Shown here: positions 48,882 through 60,794 of the stretch, one piece after another | Numbering within the stretch: position 1 is the first letter of the stretch | How the letters are laid out: each line of letters starts with the position of its first letter | DNA from: Desmodus rotundus | Taxonomy: Eukaryota; Chordata; Mammalia; Chiroptera; Phyllostomidae | DNA length: 64,000 nucleotides | NCBI RefSeq assembly: GCF_022682495.2 | Contig: NC_071388.1 | Location: forward strand, 30,798,139-30,862,138 | Direction: 5' to 3' | The notes under the pieces: generated by a model | What the model was told of the DNA's origin: nothing | Seen by the model: the letters and a program-made list of their open reading frames with translations, nothing else | The model's database searches: none | Made by a program: the position numbers and the translations under genes

Positions 48882-49014
48882 CTTGTTCCCCAGAGACTGG
48901 TGGGAAAGAGTGTGGAAACATCTGTGATTGTCAGAATGGAGGCACCTGTGATCCTCTGACGGGGAGGTGCCAGTGCCCCCCCCCCCGGGGTGCATGGGAA
49001 AACCTGTGAACATG
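48882..49014 (+). pseudogene. EGFEM1: EGF-like module exon with a frameshift in a C11 run
   Basis: The acceptor ttcttcatag ends at 48881 and the donor gtagga starts at 49015. The exon is 133 bases where 132 would keep phase 1-1. It reads TCSPETGGKEC, CDCQNGGTC and DPLTGRCQC, then enters a run of 11 C (48976-48986). After the run the correct continuation (PPGVHGKTCEH) is in another frame, so the run has one C too many (or four). In the upstream frame translation stops at a TGA, 49007-49009. A homopolymer frameshift can be a real lesion, a polymorphism, or a sequencing error. Apart from it the module is normal, with the last cysteine preserved in the shifted frame. Confidence 0.87.
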
Positions 49015-50237
49015 GTAGGAACGTCTGGTGCCGGTCGCATGAGACAACTCGTTAAGGTCTTGAGGTTCCTAATGTACAATGAACGAAGTAAAATTTGTGT
49101 CTGTACTTTTCAAGGTAGTCCTTTCTGAAGTTATAAAAGGCTGTGTGTATACATATATAAGAATATAATTGCTTTAACTGATGACACGTGGAACAGAATG
49201 TGATACTTACATCTCCAGCTGTGATCTAAGTAGGATGATACAAAAAACCAAAACAAACAAATCAAAAAAAAACCTTTTTCTTCCATTGAGTAGAAAGTTG
49301 AGTTTATGTTTACAGGTTTGGATATAGGAGCTGGAGAGAATTTATTTGCTTTGCATAATAAAAGGAAGAAAAATGGGGCTCCTTGGACAAATCCAGAAGG
49401 AAAGGAGATGAAAATCAGAGAAGAAAAGGAGAGGAGAGAGGGAGGAAAAGAGGGAAGAAATGATGGATGAAAACTAAAATTCCAATGAGTGCTATGTATG
49501 GGTTTGTCATGGAAACCAGTGAAAAGGCCACATTTTCTACACGGGTTGATAAAGCCAAAGGAGAAACTGCTTTTCCAGGCCCAACAGCTGCAGGCAGAGA
49601 GTCGATGAAGACATATGTCTTTAGGGATTTCCAGAAATCATGAGGAATTTATCAGATTCTCACAGATCATGGAACTGGGGAGATGGAAACCAAGTTTAAT
49701 TTGCTCTCTGAGAGGTTCAGGAAGGCTCCTGCTGGCATCCCATTTATTTATCCCCTGAAATAATATTTGTTTATTTTACAGTAATGTGTGCTTTGCCGTC
49801 AGAACGTGAGGAAAAGACAGTGTGAGACACAAACTTCTACAGAAGGGACGCTTAAGCAGAAGCCTACAACATGAGGGGACACGAGATAGGAAGAACGAGG
49901 AGGAAGAGCGTGGCCAGATTGATGACTGTAAGCATGCAGTGCATTAGAGGAACCAGAAGAAGTTCGGCTGGTGCAGCAAAAGTCCTTCGGGGAGATCTTA
50001 GTGCCTTGTGAGGTCAGCCAGTGCAGTTTGGAGTCTTAGCCTGACAGCAATGTCCAGTGATTGTAGAATTTTAGGTAGAGGATATAACAATTATTTGTGG
50101 GGTATAAAATATCTCCCTAACCTCGGTCTAATCACATTGGAAACATCTCACCTTTTGCAAGCTCCTTATTTCATGTAACCACAGCTCTAGCAAGTTTTGC
50201 ATGTGGGTTCATATTTTCTTTGTCCTTCCCCCTCTAG
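49015..50237. other. Intron
   Basis: The 1.2-kb intron shows no transposon or exon I recognise. It includes a purine-rich stretch near 49.4 kb. Confidence 0.6.
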
Positions 50238-50366
50238 GATGCCCAAAAGGACTCTTTGGGAAGAACTGCAAAAGGAGATGTAACTGCGCCAACAATGGCC
50301 GTTGCCACAGGGTGTACAGTGCCTGCATGTGTGAGCCAGGGCTCTACGGGAGGTTTTGCCATCTGA
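50238..50366 (+). CDS. EGFEM1: MEGF/laminin-like EGF module exon, intact
   Basis: A strong acceptor (ttccccctctag) ends at 50237 and the donor gtaagt begins at 50367. The exon is 129 bases, phase 1-1, and reads GCPKGLFGKNC, CNCANNGRC and CMCEPGLYGRFC with eight cysteines. The join codon from the previous exon gives Gly. Length and spacing match the neighbouring modules at 44835 and 58280. No damage is visible. Confidence 0.92.
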   Translation, partial: DAQKDSLGRTAKGDVTAPTMAVATGCTVPACVSQGSTGGFAI

Positions 50367-51343
50367 GTAAGTTGCAGGCACTACATTTGCTCTCACTGTG
50401 AAGTAAGGAGGCTCAGAAGTACCAGAAATATATTAGACAAAGGAAGAGACTAAAAAATATATTTTATAGAGTCATATATATGATGATTTATGTTCTAGTC
50501 TTTATTTAGCCTACTTACTTTAGAGAAGCTAGATTTTGATGAATGAAAGAAAAATATTCCTGAATTCTTTACATTTTTTCTAATTAGTAATTATGTTAAT
50601 TATTGAAGGAGGATTATTAAGAGCTCATTTAGAAGGAGACTTGACACTTTATGGGAGTTGAATATCAAAAGGCCCAGAAAAAGTCTCCATTATTTCTGGA
50701 TTCTAGTGAATAGAAATATCGTTTCCTAAAATTTTCTGCAACAGGCTATTTATTTTGCTTTTTGACCATCCATCACATTTTGCAAAAGATGTGAGAAAAC
50801 ACAATCACCAATAAGTACTTTAGCCTCCTGAGTAACTTGCAGGATTTCTCGTAATGGGACATCTCTGGGTGCCCACCATCCCATCTTGAAACCGCATGCA
50901 AGCACCTGTGAGTCTGAAAGTCTCCATCCTATTCCTCTACCTACTCTGTATGCCCTCCCCTAATACTCCTTCCTGAGTGGACCTCAGTAATACCCTGATC
51001 CATTTCTTAACAAGAGACCTTTCAGAGTTTTATATTGTATTTTTAGTTGAATGTCCATGGATTTTGTCTATTTTATAAAAGGTTTCTACTAGAAAACATA
51101 GAGCAAATTGTGAATACTCCAGAAAGGGAGCCAGGGAAGGCAACATGGAAAGCCGAATCTGGGTCATGAGAAAAGGTCTGGCCTGGGCGAGCAACAGAGA
51201 AGGGGACAAGGCCCTAGTAAACGTGGAAAATTCAGGCACAGAGGGTATGTTCCAGGACAGCATATACCTCCTAGAACATGCCAAGAGAAGAAAACTCACC
51301 TAGAAACATAGAGAGCATCATCTCTAGTATTGCTCTTCTAGGG

Positions 51344-51804
51344 CAATGATGTTCAACCATTTTTATCTCTTGGCACACATGAAACCAATTACTAAAATTC
51401 TGTGGCACACCAGAAAGTATATTTTTTTGCCAATGTGACAAAAATAGGTATAATTTTAATTGATTTACAGAAAATATAGTAATAGTAATTACCTACTTTT
51501 TGTGCTCCAAAGTGATTTTTTTAAATATCAAGTGCCTATACTTGTATATGAGAATTTCTGACACCAAGCATTAACCAATCACATACAACCTTATTATGTG
51601 ATGTGACAAAAAGGTGTAACTGTATTATCTGACCTATATATTTATGGTTCAAGACAGGGCATTCACACCTAAAAGCTATTGTTGTGTTGGCTACTGTCAA
51701 TTTTTTACCTGACAATCTAAGAGAAAGAGGTCAGTCTCCCTGACTAAACAGTCAGGTAGTGCCTGTTTTACCAATTCTTGCAGCACACTGGTTGAAAATC
51801 ATTG
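51344..51804. mobile_element. hAT-like non-autonomous DNA transposon
   Basis: The ends are inverted: CAATGATGTTCAACCA at 51344 against the reverse complement of the right end, CAATGATTTTCAACCAG. This is the hAT-type CAGTGGTTCTCAACC terminus in a diverged form, followed by a 'ggcacac' motif near both ends. The flanking 8 bp (ttctaggg and ctctcagg) match at five positions, compatible with a decayed 8-bp hAT duplication. At 461 bp it has no transposase frame. Confidence 0.75.
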
Positions 51805-52083
51805 CTCTCAGGTAACAAAGTACACCCTATTTTTTAGTAATTACTTTAAAATATTTTATAAAGCAATGCCAGATGTTTTGGCATAAAAACATTAAAATCA
51901 TAACTCATCTGGTCAAACATTCAAAGAACAGGTGATGATGCTAATAGTAGTTAGCATTTTGAATGTGACCATCTTTAGAAAAAATATACACATTTCAGTT
52001 CTTCAAGACTCTTTTGGCTTAGATTGAAGGCTTCATTTAATCATGCTACTTGCCTGACCCTGCGAAGCTTGAGTTTGCAACCG

Positions 52084-52505
52084 TATATTAGTTTTCTAGA
52101 GCTCTCACAGTGAAGCGCCACAAAGGGATTGCCTTAAATAATGGAAATCTATTGCCTCACAGTTCTGGAGGCTAGGAGTCTGGGATCACAGTGTTAGCAG
52201 GCCACACTCCCTCTGAAGGTGCTAGGGATCCGTTCTAGGACTCTCTCCTCGCTTCCTTGGCTTGTGACAGCATAACTCCAGTCTTCACACGGCATTCTCC
52301 CTGTATGAGTGTCTCTGTGTCCAAATGTCCTCTGTAAAGACACCAGTCATATCAGATTAGAGGCCCCATTCTACTACTTTAGTATGACCTCATGTCAACT
52401 AAGTACATCAGCAATGACGTAATTTACAAATAAGGTCACATTCTGAGGTACTGGGGTAAGGGCTTCAAAATATTAATTTTGGAGGGACACATTTCAGTGC
52501 ATAGA
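52084..52505 (+). repeat. Old LTR-like interspersed repeat
   Basis: The whole order of a very common mammalian repeat is readable: 'tattagttttctagagc', 'cctcacagttctggaggctaggagtctggg', 'ccacactccctctgaaggtgctaggg', 'tctctgtgtccaaatgtcc', 'acaaataaggtcacattctgaggtactggggt', 'ggagggacacatttcag'. I think it is an LTR of the MaLR/ERVL type, but I cannot fix the family. Confidence 0.6.
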
Positions 52506-52547
52506 AAATGCTGAGTAGACAACAGATTGACAAAAGAAGTCACTTCT

Positions 52548-52608
52548 CCCATTCTTTTTTTTTCCTCTAAACATATTTCCCATTCTTTCTTTTTCCTCTA
52601 AACATATT
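52548..52608. repeat. 31-bp tandem duplication, two copies
   Basis: CCCATTC followed by a T-rich stretch and TCCTCTAAACATATTT occurs at 52548-52578 and again, with small changes, at 52579-52608. Confidence 0.9.
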
Positions 52609-53888
52609 TCCAGTTACATGTTCTTAAAATACTCAACTGTCGCATTTAAGCTTTGCCTTGTGCCTGAGCTGCCCCCTGAACCACTGTTCTATCTGCTGAA
52701 CCAGAGAGAGTGAGGGCGTGGAAGTCAGCCCAGGGAAGTGAGTGTTCCGGAATGAGCCGGGAGAGGCCTATATCAAAGAAGACAGTATCTCTGAGAGCCC
52801 TTGGGGAAGGTGGGTCTGGGCAAGCACTCAAAACTTGGAAACCACAGGAAAGATGAAAAAGGATCAGTGTAATTTATCATCCAAATAAGGTAATAGTAAT
52901 AGTGAAAAGGAGCCCTGTTAACAATTCTGTTCCGCGTTAGGGGTAACTCTATCTATCCCTGGCAGGGACAAGAATCACCGTACACGGCAGCATAGGAACC
53001 ACCACTTTAAATGATCTCTGCTCGTCATAGCAGATATTAGAAGATGTTAATTTCCATTCACCAGAAAGCCAAATGGCTTATTTTGTTCTTTAAAGGCAGG
53101 TTCCTTAGCAAAGCCCGTATAGGCATGTAGTAGAGGGCACTTGAAGGACTTGTATTTGATAGTCCCTGGGATAGCTGTACTGGGGAGAGAAAACTGTCAG
53201 AAGTATAATTCAAGCGAATTGAATTACTGTAAGTAACTCCTCAAAGGGAGATCTAAGGGTAGGTTTTCCTGAAGGCAAAGGTAGGACTTTTTCAGATTAT
53301 AATTCCCGTGCTCACTATCATCCATAAAACTGAATGTTGTGGGAAAAACAGTGAAGGAAAGGCAAGCACCATTTGCCAAAGATGTGGCCAAGATAACGCT
53401 GCTGTCAAGATGAAAGTTTCGTGTTATCTGCACAATGTAAAATTATTTCCGATTACCATATAATGAAAGGGGAGGAAAACAATGGTGAGCCTACCCATCA
53501 ACGCTTGTCCATCATCTCCATGCCACGGCAGGATGAATATGGGGCTGGCAGGCCTGCGCCTTCCTTGGAGAATACTAACTATAAGCCAGGTTGGAGCACA
53601 TTGAGAGGCAATTTCTCTCCCAGAAGCCCCAAAGCCTTTTAAGTAGTTCAGACTTCACTGTTCACATCCAGTTGCCAAAAAGCAAATGAATTACCTGACT
53701 TGAAAGACATTTGTTTCCCCGTTTTGTTGCTGTTGTTGCTGTTTTGGCAGTTAGGATGATCCTCTTGTTTTCCCTGCATTCAGGCCCCACAGAACCACAT
53801 GCCTGTGCACTAACAATGTAGGGAAAAAAAAGAAAAGAAAAGCCAAAGCATGGTTTTCAGGTGATGGTTCACTTCAGTCTGCTTGCAG

Positions 53889-54022
53889 ACTGTCCCAAGG
53901 GGGCCTACGGAGCTGGCTGCTCTGCAGAATGCCAGTGCGTGGAGGACAACACCCTGGAATGCAGCGCCAAAAATGGCAGTTGCACCTGCAAATCTGTTAC
54001 CAAGGCAACAGATGCCAGAAAG
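53889..54022 (+). pseudogene. EGFEM1: EGF-like module exon with a 1-base deletion
   Basis: The acceptor gcttgcag ends at 53888 and the donor gtacaa starts at 54023. The upstream frame reads CPKGAYGAGCSAEC, then CVEDNTLECSAKNGSC and TCKS. After 53995 the correct continuation (Y-Q-G-N-R-C-Q-K) is one base out of phase: only GT (53996-53997) remains where a GGT-like Gly codon is expected. The exon is 134 bases, one short of 135. The shift removes the last cysteine and changes the phase for the next exon. The rest of the module and both splice sites look normal. Confidence 0.88.
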
Positions 54023-54109
54023 GTACAATCTGAAGATAAATTTTCTTTCTTCTCTAATAACAATGCTCAGCCTTTGCTCAGCACCATCTGATCATTAATT
54101 ATTTAATCC

Positions 54110-54215
54110 GCCAGTGTCCTCAGGGGATGGGCAAACTTTATTACTCCCCCATTTGCAGGTGAGGAAACTGAGACGCAGGGCAATAAAATTATTTAACCTT
54201 GTCATCTCAGCCTCT
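54110..54215 (-). repeat. MIR SINE fragment
   Basis: Reverse-complement MIR core: 'ttattactcccccatttgcaggtgaggaaactgagacgcagggcaataaaattatttaacct'. Confidence 0.6.
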
Positions 54216-54849
54216 GCTGTGAGCTGTCCCTGCACTAGCCTAAGCAGGGAGGGGAAAAAGACCACCTTGCAGGGAACCTTATCCTAAGAAGATCACAGCT
54301 GGCTAATCACTTCTTTGAGGTGAACGAATCAACCGAAGGCGCTGCTACCTTTCAGAGTTAAAAAAATAATTTTCTTTATATCTAAAGATAGATCATTCAA
54401 ACAAATACAACCCAAAGATTCTAACCATAGAAAAAATTGGGAAAATTTAAATATAGTTTTCAGTGTGGTTCTTTCTCAAATTTCTAAATATCACATGAAT
54501 AATTTTTATAAATCTATAAATATAAAACTTTATGTACATCATAGTTCCAATTATAAGTAACATATATAGATGTAAGTGGACAGATGCATGCAAAATTTGG
54601 ACAAAGGTATTCCAGGTTCTAGTCATGGTGTCTCTGCTTGGGGCCTCACGGAAATCTTCCCCCAGGTCTTTCCAGAGCTTTCACTTACTCGGAAAGTCTT
54701 ACGCCACTTTTTCACTGAAGGTTATCGGTGCTGCACTACTTAAAACTGCAATTTGCATGTCTTTTGAAAATTCTTTAATTTTCCCAAAGTGCTTATTATC
54801 TTTTAATATACTGTATCCTATAATTATTATCATTATTATGCCTAGTATT

Positions 54850-54985
54850 TATTGCCGTTCCTTCCTGCTAGAAGCTAAGCCCTACAAGAGGAGGATAGCT
54901 GTTTCTTTTGCTTACCAAAGTATCCCCAAACTCCTAGGACAATCCTGACATATAGGACTGGTCCAGTAAGTGTGCTCTTAAGTGA
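54850..54985 (+). repeat. L2 LINE 3' end
   Basis: L2 order: 'gctagaagctaagccctacaagaggagg', 'agtatccccaaactcctaggacaatcctgacatatagg', 'agtgtgctcttaagtgaa'. Confidence 0.5.
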
Positions 54986-55111
54986 ATACATAAATGTGAA
55001 TCTTTGATGTTATCCTTTATAGATATCTCTCATGTTATCATGACTTCTGCATTAAGCGCTTGTTACTATTTTATTCAGGGGAAAGTATCATAACATTCTT
55101 CCTTTATTATA

Positions 55112-55684
55112 TGAGGGGGAACCCAAAAACCAAGAATTTATTTCTAAAAAAGTGTGTATTTATTCTTACATGTTGAAACTCCAGTCACCTTCAAAGTACT
55201 CTCCATTCCATGCAATACACCTATTCAGACTCTTTTCCCACTGCTTAAAACAGTTTTTGAACTCATAGATTTTGATGCCTTTTAGTGCTTCTGCTTTTTT
55301 TGTTTCAGCTCTTCCACATTGGCAAAATGTTTTCCTTTGAGGATTTTCATTATCTAGGACACCCACAAAAAATCACTTGAGGCAAGATCAGGTGAATGGG
55401 GGGGTGGGGCATAGGGGTCCTGCCATTTGTGAAAAACTGCTGAACACTCAGCACGGTGTGGGCAGGTGTGCTCGTATATCACCCATCATGAAATGGGCAA
55501 ACACGTTGCAAGAGTCTTCCAAAAAATTCACTGAAGCCAAACACAGCCTCTCACAACAATGCCAGCTGGTACACTGATACAGATGGGTTCCTAGAACACT
55601 CACCTAGCAGGGGAAGCCTGTGTTACAAGGGGCCCACTCTCCAGAAGATAATTCCAGTTTTTTGGGGGGGGTTCCCCCCTTGTT
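55112..55684 (-). mobile_element. Internally deleted mariner-family DNA transposon (second copy)
   Basis: The element starts TGAGGGGGAACCC after TA (55110-55111) and ends in the inverted form near 55684, before TTTATA. The minus strand encodes the same C-terminal transposase remnant as the copy at 499-1073, here better kept: CIAWNGEYFEGD, the mariner C-terminal motif, after a W-x-K/S-R-C-like segment. Length is about 573 bp against 575 bp for the other copy, and both lack the same internal part. They therefore derive from one deleted parent and behaved as a non-autonomous family. Confidence 0.8.
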
Positions 55685-57204
55685 TATAGCAACACTGAAT
55701 ATATAACAAATAAAGTGATCATAACTAACAGCAAGTGAACTTTTTGCCTTTGATGTGATCCAAAGGGCAATTGTTTAAAATTCTTGTTTAAATTCAGGAG
55801 GAGATTTGATGAGTTTGAAAGGAAGCCGTCATACCATTCATTGGTTGAAGTCACAGACACAGGCCCTGGGTTTGGGGTTGTCCTTGGCACTTGTGTATTA
55901 CACGCTACCCCTTGCATTATCATCCTCAGAGAGCCGCAGGGCCTGTCAGAGCTGACTGAAAGGGAGGAAGTGTTCCAGGCCCCCTAAGTCATCCTGTGGC
56001 TATTGAAATGGAGCATGTAAGAAGCAATGTCCATCTAGATTTTGTGGAGTGAGGGCTATTTAGGAAGCTGGGTTGTGACTTTCTAAGCAATGGGGAAATG
56101 TACGTGGAGAAATGTACATTTCCCCATTGTCAGAAATCTGACATTACACAAATGTGTTTTCGGTGGTATAAAAGTGGGTCTCATGCCAATCTCAAAACTT
56201 CTCCCTGCTTCAACTGGTTTTTAAGGCTCCAGTCAGCCCCTTGTTCATTTCCCCACTAGAGAAGCCTTGACCTGGAAGGCAATGCACTAAGAGACAATAC
56301 CGTATACACACACCTGGGTAAATTTAATTTATTCTGATAACATTTTCTCAAAGTAGCTGCTGAATATACTGTATTGGAAAATGCTTCTGAGATTCCCACT
56401 GTGAAGGAAAATGAGCTGAAAGTATATGTAAATCAGCAAAATACAGAGGTCACCATAATCTCTGGAAAACATATTATTTTTCAATCAGATAACTTTGTCC
56501 AATTCTGATATTTTTGTCTCACCACAAAATGAAATTATGAATCAGAGCAGAGTGGGTGAATGGGATCGCCCTGATTGGCAGCAGAAATCAAGGCAGAAAG
56601 AGCTCTCCAAGACATGTGCATGATGAAAATCAGGCCTGTTTTTCTTTCTCTTTTTCAAAGGAGTGAAGTGGTCCAAGTGCTCCTAGAGCTAGACGAATCT
56701 TTAAAAATCTTGACTCCAAACCTGTGTCTAGATTGCAGATGAATAGTTCATTAAAGACTGCAAATTGTTTCAATGGCACTGATGAACTGTGCTCTCCACA
56801 ATCAGCACCAGGGCTTATTTAACCCATCGGCAGTGACTTTTAAAAGCAGAACAGCTGGTTTCTACATGAATCCGTGATACAGCAAAAAGGAGGGAGAGCA
56901 GGCTGGGGGGTTGGGGCGGGGGTGAAGAACCAGCTAGTGTTTTTGTTTTGATTAGTTTGTCGCCTGGGGTGGTTTGGAGCCCAACTGCAGACAGAGCCCC
57001 GATATAGTGGGCTCTGGCCAAGCTAGCACTTTGAGTCCATCTAAGGAGGCTCATTCAACCGCGTGTCATTATAATAAGGACAGATTTTTGTTACAATAGT
57101 TCCACATTAAGTGAACTCTAATTTGAAATCTACTGGGTCTCTAAGAGCAGGTTTATTGACTTGGAAAATGCTCAGTAGCTAGTGTTGCAGCATAAGTTTG
57201 GTGT

Positions 57205-57425
57205 GGTGCCCGAAAGCGCATGTTTCAGAAGCCAGAGGATCTGAGTTCAGTTCTGACTTTGCTCCTTATGAGCTGTATGACCCAGAGAAAGTAACTCAAC
57301 CTCTCCAAGCCTCAGTTTCTTAGTTAAAATGAAGGTAAAGTTGCTTATGTCACTAGTAATTTTTATGAAAATGTGAGCTCATTTATGTAAAGTGTGTGGC
57401 ACAGAGTAAGTGGTCAACTGATAAT
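57205..57425 (+). repeat. MIR SINE
   Basis: Forward MIR in good order: 'gaagccagaggatctgagttcagttctgactttgctcc', 'agctgtatgacccagagaaagtaactcaacctctccaagcctcagtttct', 'atttatgtaaagtgtgtggcacagagtaagtgg'. Confidence 0.8.
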
Positions 57426-58125
57426 AGCCAGAAATGGCATAAACACCCCAGAAAATTGAGTGATTCTGTTATTCAGGGGAACTCTGCCCAGGGAAGCAGG
57501 TACTTCACAGGCCAACTTGGTCGGCTGTGACTTTCCACAGTTGTGATAAGTTTAGAAGAGCTTCACTGTTTTGCCTGTTGGGAAAGGATGTTCTCTACCA
57601 GGTGTCTAATTCCAGTGGTTTCAGTGGTCGGACGTATGCTGAAACCCTTACTGAGCCCCCAGTGATCATGCAGCCTCGGTCTCTTTTCCAACTCAAAGGA
57701 CGTTCAACAAAGCAGCACTTTCTCCACTTTATGACATTGTATGCTCTTATAAATACACAAATTACATTCTCTGGGTTGATTATTCTGGTTTACAATAGAA
57801 GCAAAGACTTGGAGAACAGGATTCAGGCAGCCGTTTGGGGACAGCTTCCCCAGCACCGTGCCTTCTAAGCTTCCTGTACAAATTACATCTCATTTTCAGG
57901 TTTTGTTCGGTGCAACTGCCTCCAAAGGCATATATCAAAATTGCTTCCATTGTTACTGTCTAAAAAACCACATTTTCAGTTAAAAAAAAAGCCAACCTCT
58001 GTATCTGTGTTTCCAAAGTGACAAGATATACCATCATGTTGATTTCTTCAGGGAATGTTTTTGGAAGACCTGTAAATCCTTGGAGGCTACTCAAATGTTT
58101 GTTTGCCGCCCAGTAGGACACTCAT

Positions 58126-58182
58126 GCACTCACTCACACACACACAAACACATGCGTACAAACACACACGCACACACACACA
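58126..58182. repeat. Imperfect (CA)n microsatellite
   Basis: CA repeats interrupted by AA, TG and CG steps; about 57 bp, lying 98 bases before the acceptor of the next exon. Confidence 0.9.
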
Positions 58183-58203
58183 AGGCTTTTCCAACACACT
58201 TAG

Positions 58204-58425
<222 letters not shown>

Positions 58426-58517
58426 TAGAGAAGATAACCAAAAAGGTCAATAATGTTCTTAGCTTTATAAATGCTTTTTTTCCTAACTTCCCTATGAGAT
58501 ATTTGTTAGGTTACATC

Positions 58518-58975
58518 TTTCAGTTATCTGTTGTTGTATGGCAAACCATTCCAATATTTGGTGGCTTAAAACAATGATTTATTATTTCTTTTGATCCTGG
58601 GGATTGATGAGATGGCTCTCCTGCTGGTCTAACCCGGAGTCGCCGATGGCTGCTTCGCAGTGAGTCATCTGGGAAATGGGCTTACCGGGGCTTCTCAGCC
58701 GGGGGACCTCGCCCTTTGTGTCTAGAGCATTTCCACAAGGTTAGCATGGGCTTCCTCACTGCACAGCTTCAGAAGCCGCACATCATCACTTCTACCACGT
58801 TCTGTTGCTTAAAACAAATCATGAGGCCAGCCAGATACAAGGAGAGAAGAAAGAGATTCTACCTTCTGATGAGAGGAGTAGCAAACTCTCATTGCAAAAG
58901 ACCTGCAAGCTGGGAGGTAGGGTTGCAGCCATCTTTGCAGCCAATCTACCACAGTATTTAAAGGTATACTGAGAA
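58518..58975 (+). repeat. Old LTR-like interspersed repeat
   Basis: Order: 'gttatctgttgttgtatggcaaaccattcc', 'ggtggcttaaaacaatgatttattatttc', 'cttcctcactgcacagcttcag', 'ccagatacaaggagagaagaaagag', 'gcagccatctttgcagccaatctaccac'. It belongs to the same broad class as 52084-52505; the family is not fixed. Confidence 0.5.
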
Positions 58976-59132
58976 GCACTCCGAAGAATCCATTAGACTA
59001 TACTTGTAATTCTTGTCAGAGTGGAAGCAGATTATAAACCAATAAAAAGCTCTTAGTTAAAGTGAATCTGTGTCAAAGTGCCAGTACAACTACTACCCTG
59101 CTACCTCCTTTTTTTGCTTGTGATTCTTACAG

Positions 59133-59308
59133 CATCTCTTAGCCCTGCCTGTCCTGCATCCTGGATGCCCTCGGCAGGGGCCACAGTAACTGGAGAGCTT
59201 GAGGAAAGCTGCGGCTGGATGATCATGATGCTATTCACTTGTAATTTTTTCCAATTACCGTTGACATACAATATTACATTAGTTTCAGGTGTGCATCTTA
59301 TTGCATAG
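59133..59308 (+). other. Weak candidate terminal exon running into an L1 3' UTR
   Basis: A good pyrimidine tract and AG (cttgtgattcttacag, ending 59132) precede a phase-1 open frame that runs to a TAG at 59306-59308. It would join cleanly to the exon ending at 58411 (codon CCA). The frame reads SLSPACPASWMPSAG at first, but from about 59225 it is L1 3' UTR, so at least the end is not ancestral. No EGF pattern is present. It is a possible exonised 3' end or a chance frame. Confidence 0.2.
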
Positions 59309-59400
59309 ACATTTATATGCTTTACAAAGTGATCACCCTGATAAGCCTAGTACCCATCTGACAACATACATAGTTATAACAAAATTATTTTTACATTACT
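59225..59400 (+). repeat. LINE-1 3' UTR fragment
   Basis: Order: 'cttgtaattttttccaattaccgttgacatacaatattacattagtttcaggtgtgca', 'caaagtgatcaccctgataagcctagtacccatc', 'catacatagttataac'. This is an L1M-type 3' UTR. Confidence 0.7.
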
Positions 59401-60794
59401 ATTTTAAATATGTCTAATAAAAATTAGCAAAAGTCTGTTTCTGTGATGATCTATTATTTTATCTGGTGTAAAGAGTGATTTGAGTTATCCTTCAGTGCTT
59501 AAGAATTTCCATAAACCAGCAAGCAAATCAAACCTCAATGAAAGCACACTATGTAATACCTGAAGAGTATTTAGCACTCAGCAAATCACCTGATCATTCG
59601 GGGAATCCATTACTGCCCCCAAGGATAACCCTCAAGCCACAGTGACAGGACAAAGTTCTTGCCTGGTGATTTTTCTGGAGAAAACTAGGTAGTTTTTACT
59701 TTAGGACTGTCATTCTGGCTCTGTTGACAAGCATCTCAAACAGCATGAAAGTGTGTTGCTGCCGTGGTTGACTATCCTTAACCTACATGTTTGCTTTTTA
59801 AAAAAACCCTTAAAGGTAAGAATTTACATATTCAAAAGGTAGTTACTTGCCATTTCTACAGTGAAGTGACATTTTTCTGTCTAACTCAACTTTAATGGAA
59901 TAATTATTAAGCAGATAGTGACCAAATTTGCACTGTTCCAATTGTCAAGGTAATATAAATAGATTATTTGAAAACACGTGAAAAGAGTGATAAACTGTCC
60001 ATTCTTTACAATGTTAATTTAATAATTATAACTCTTTTCCATTCTAGGATTTCAGACCCCAGGAAATATAATATGATACTCCTAAGACATTTTTGATCAC
60101 CAGTAATAGTGTCCTAAGTTTGTAGGCAACCTGATACATGAGAAAACATAGTGAATTGAATAGGCGAAAATATTCCCCAACTCTTAGTCCAGTTCAACTT
60201 TTGTGTTATGTGCTATTATCTGATTTTACACACATAGACACAACACACAAATTATATAATTATTATAATAATGTATTTAGTAAAATGAATGGAACCAAAG
60301 GCTCGGACTCATTGAAAATGCTTCATGCATACTCCACAATGAAAGTGTGGCATTAAAAAGCGGGCTTGTGTTTTAAGAAAAGCATACACTTCTCTGAATA
60401 TTCTGTTAGGAGCCTTACAGAATTTTCAAACCTAGTTACTCTGCATAATGAACTTAAAACTTATAAGCAATACAGTAATATGTTTTAGAGGCAGGAGTGA
60501 TCAAAAAGTCCTTTCTAAAGATATTAGCTCTATATAAATTCTAATTTTTTAAGTTATAAATGCAATTACTTGGGGAAAATAATTCTTTTTTAAAAAAGGA
60601 TCTTATTTCACATTTTTAGAAAACTGTCCATATTATGATAGTTTGTATTTTTCCCACCCCATAAGCAGTGCTGGGCGGGGTGGCAGCTGCGACCCCATGG
60701 ACACTCCCACTTGCATCCTCCGTGACAATGCGCCATCTCTGCAAAGGGCAGTTCCACCCTATAAATCAGGCATTTTATCAAATGCCTTGAAATA

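Larger units (their letters stand above)
50367..53888. other. Intron with a hAT element and an old repeat
   Basis: It holds a hAT-like derivative (51344-51804), an old LTR-like repeat (52084-52505) and a short tandem duplication (52548-52608). The rest is unassigned. Confidence 0.65.
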
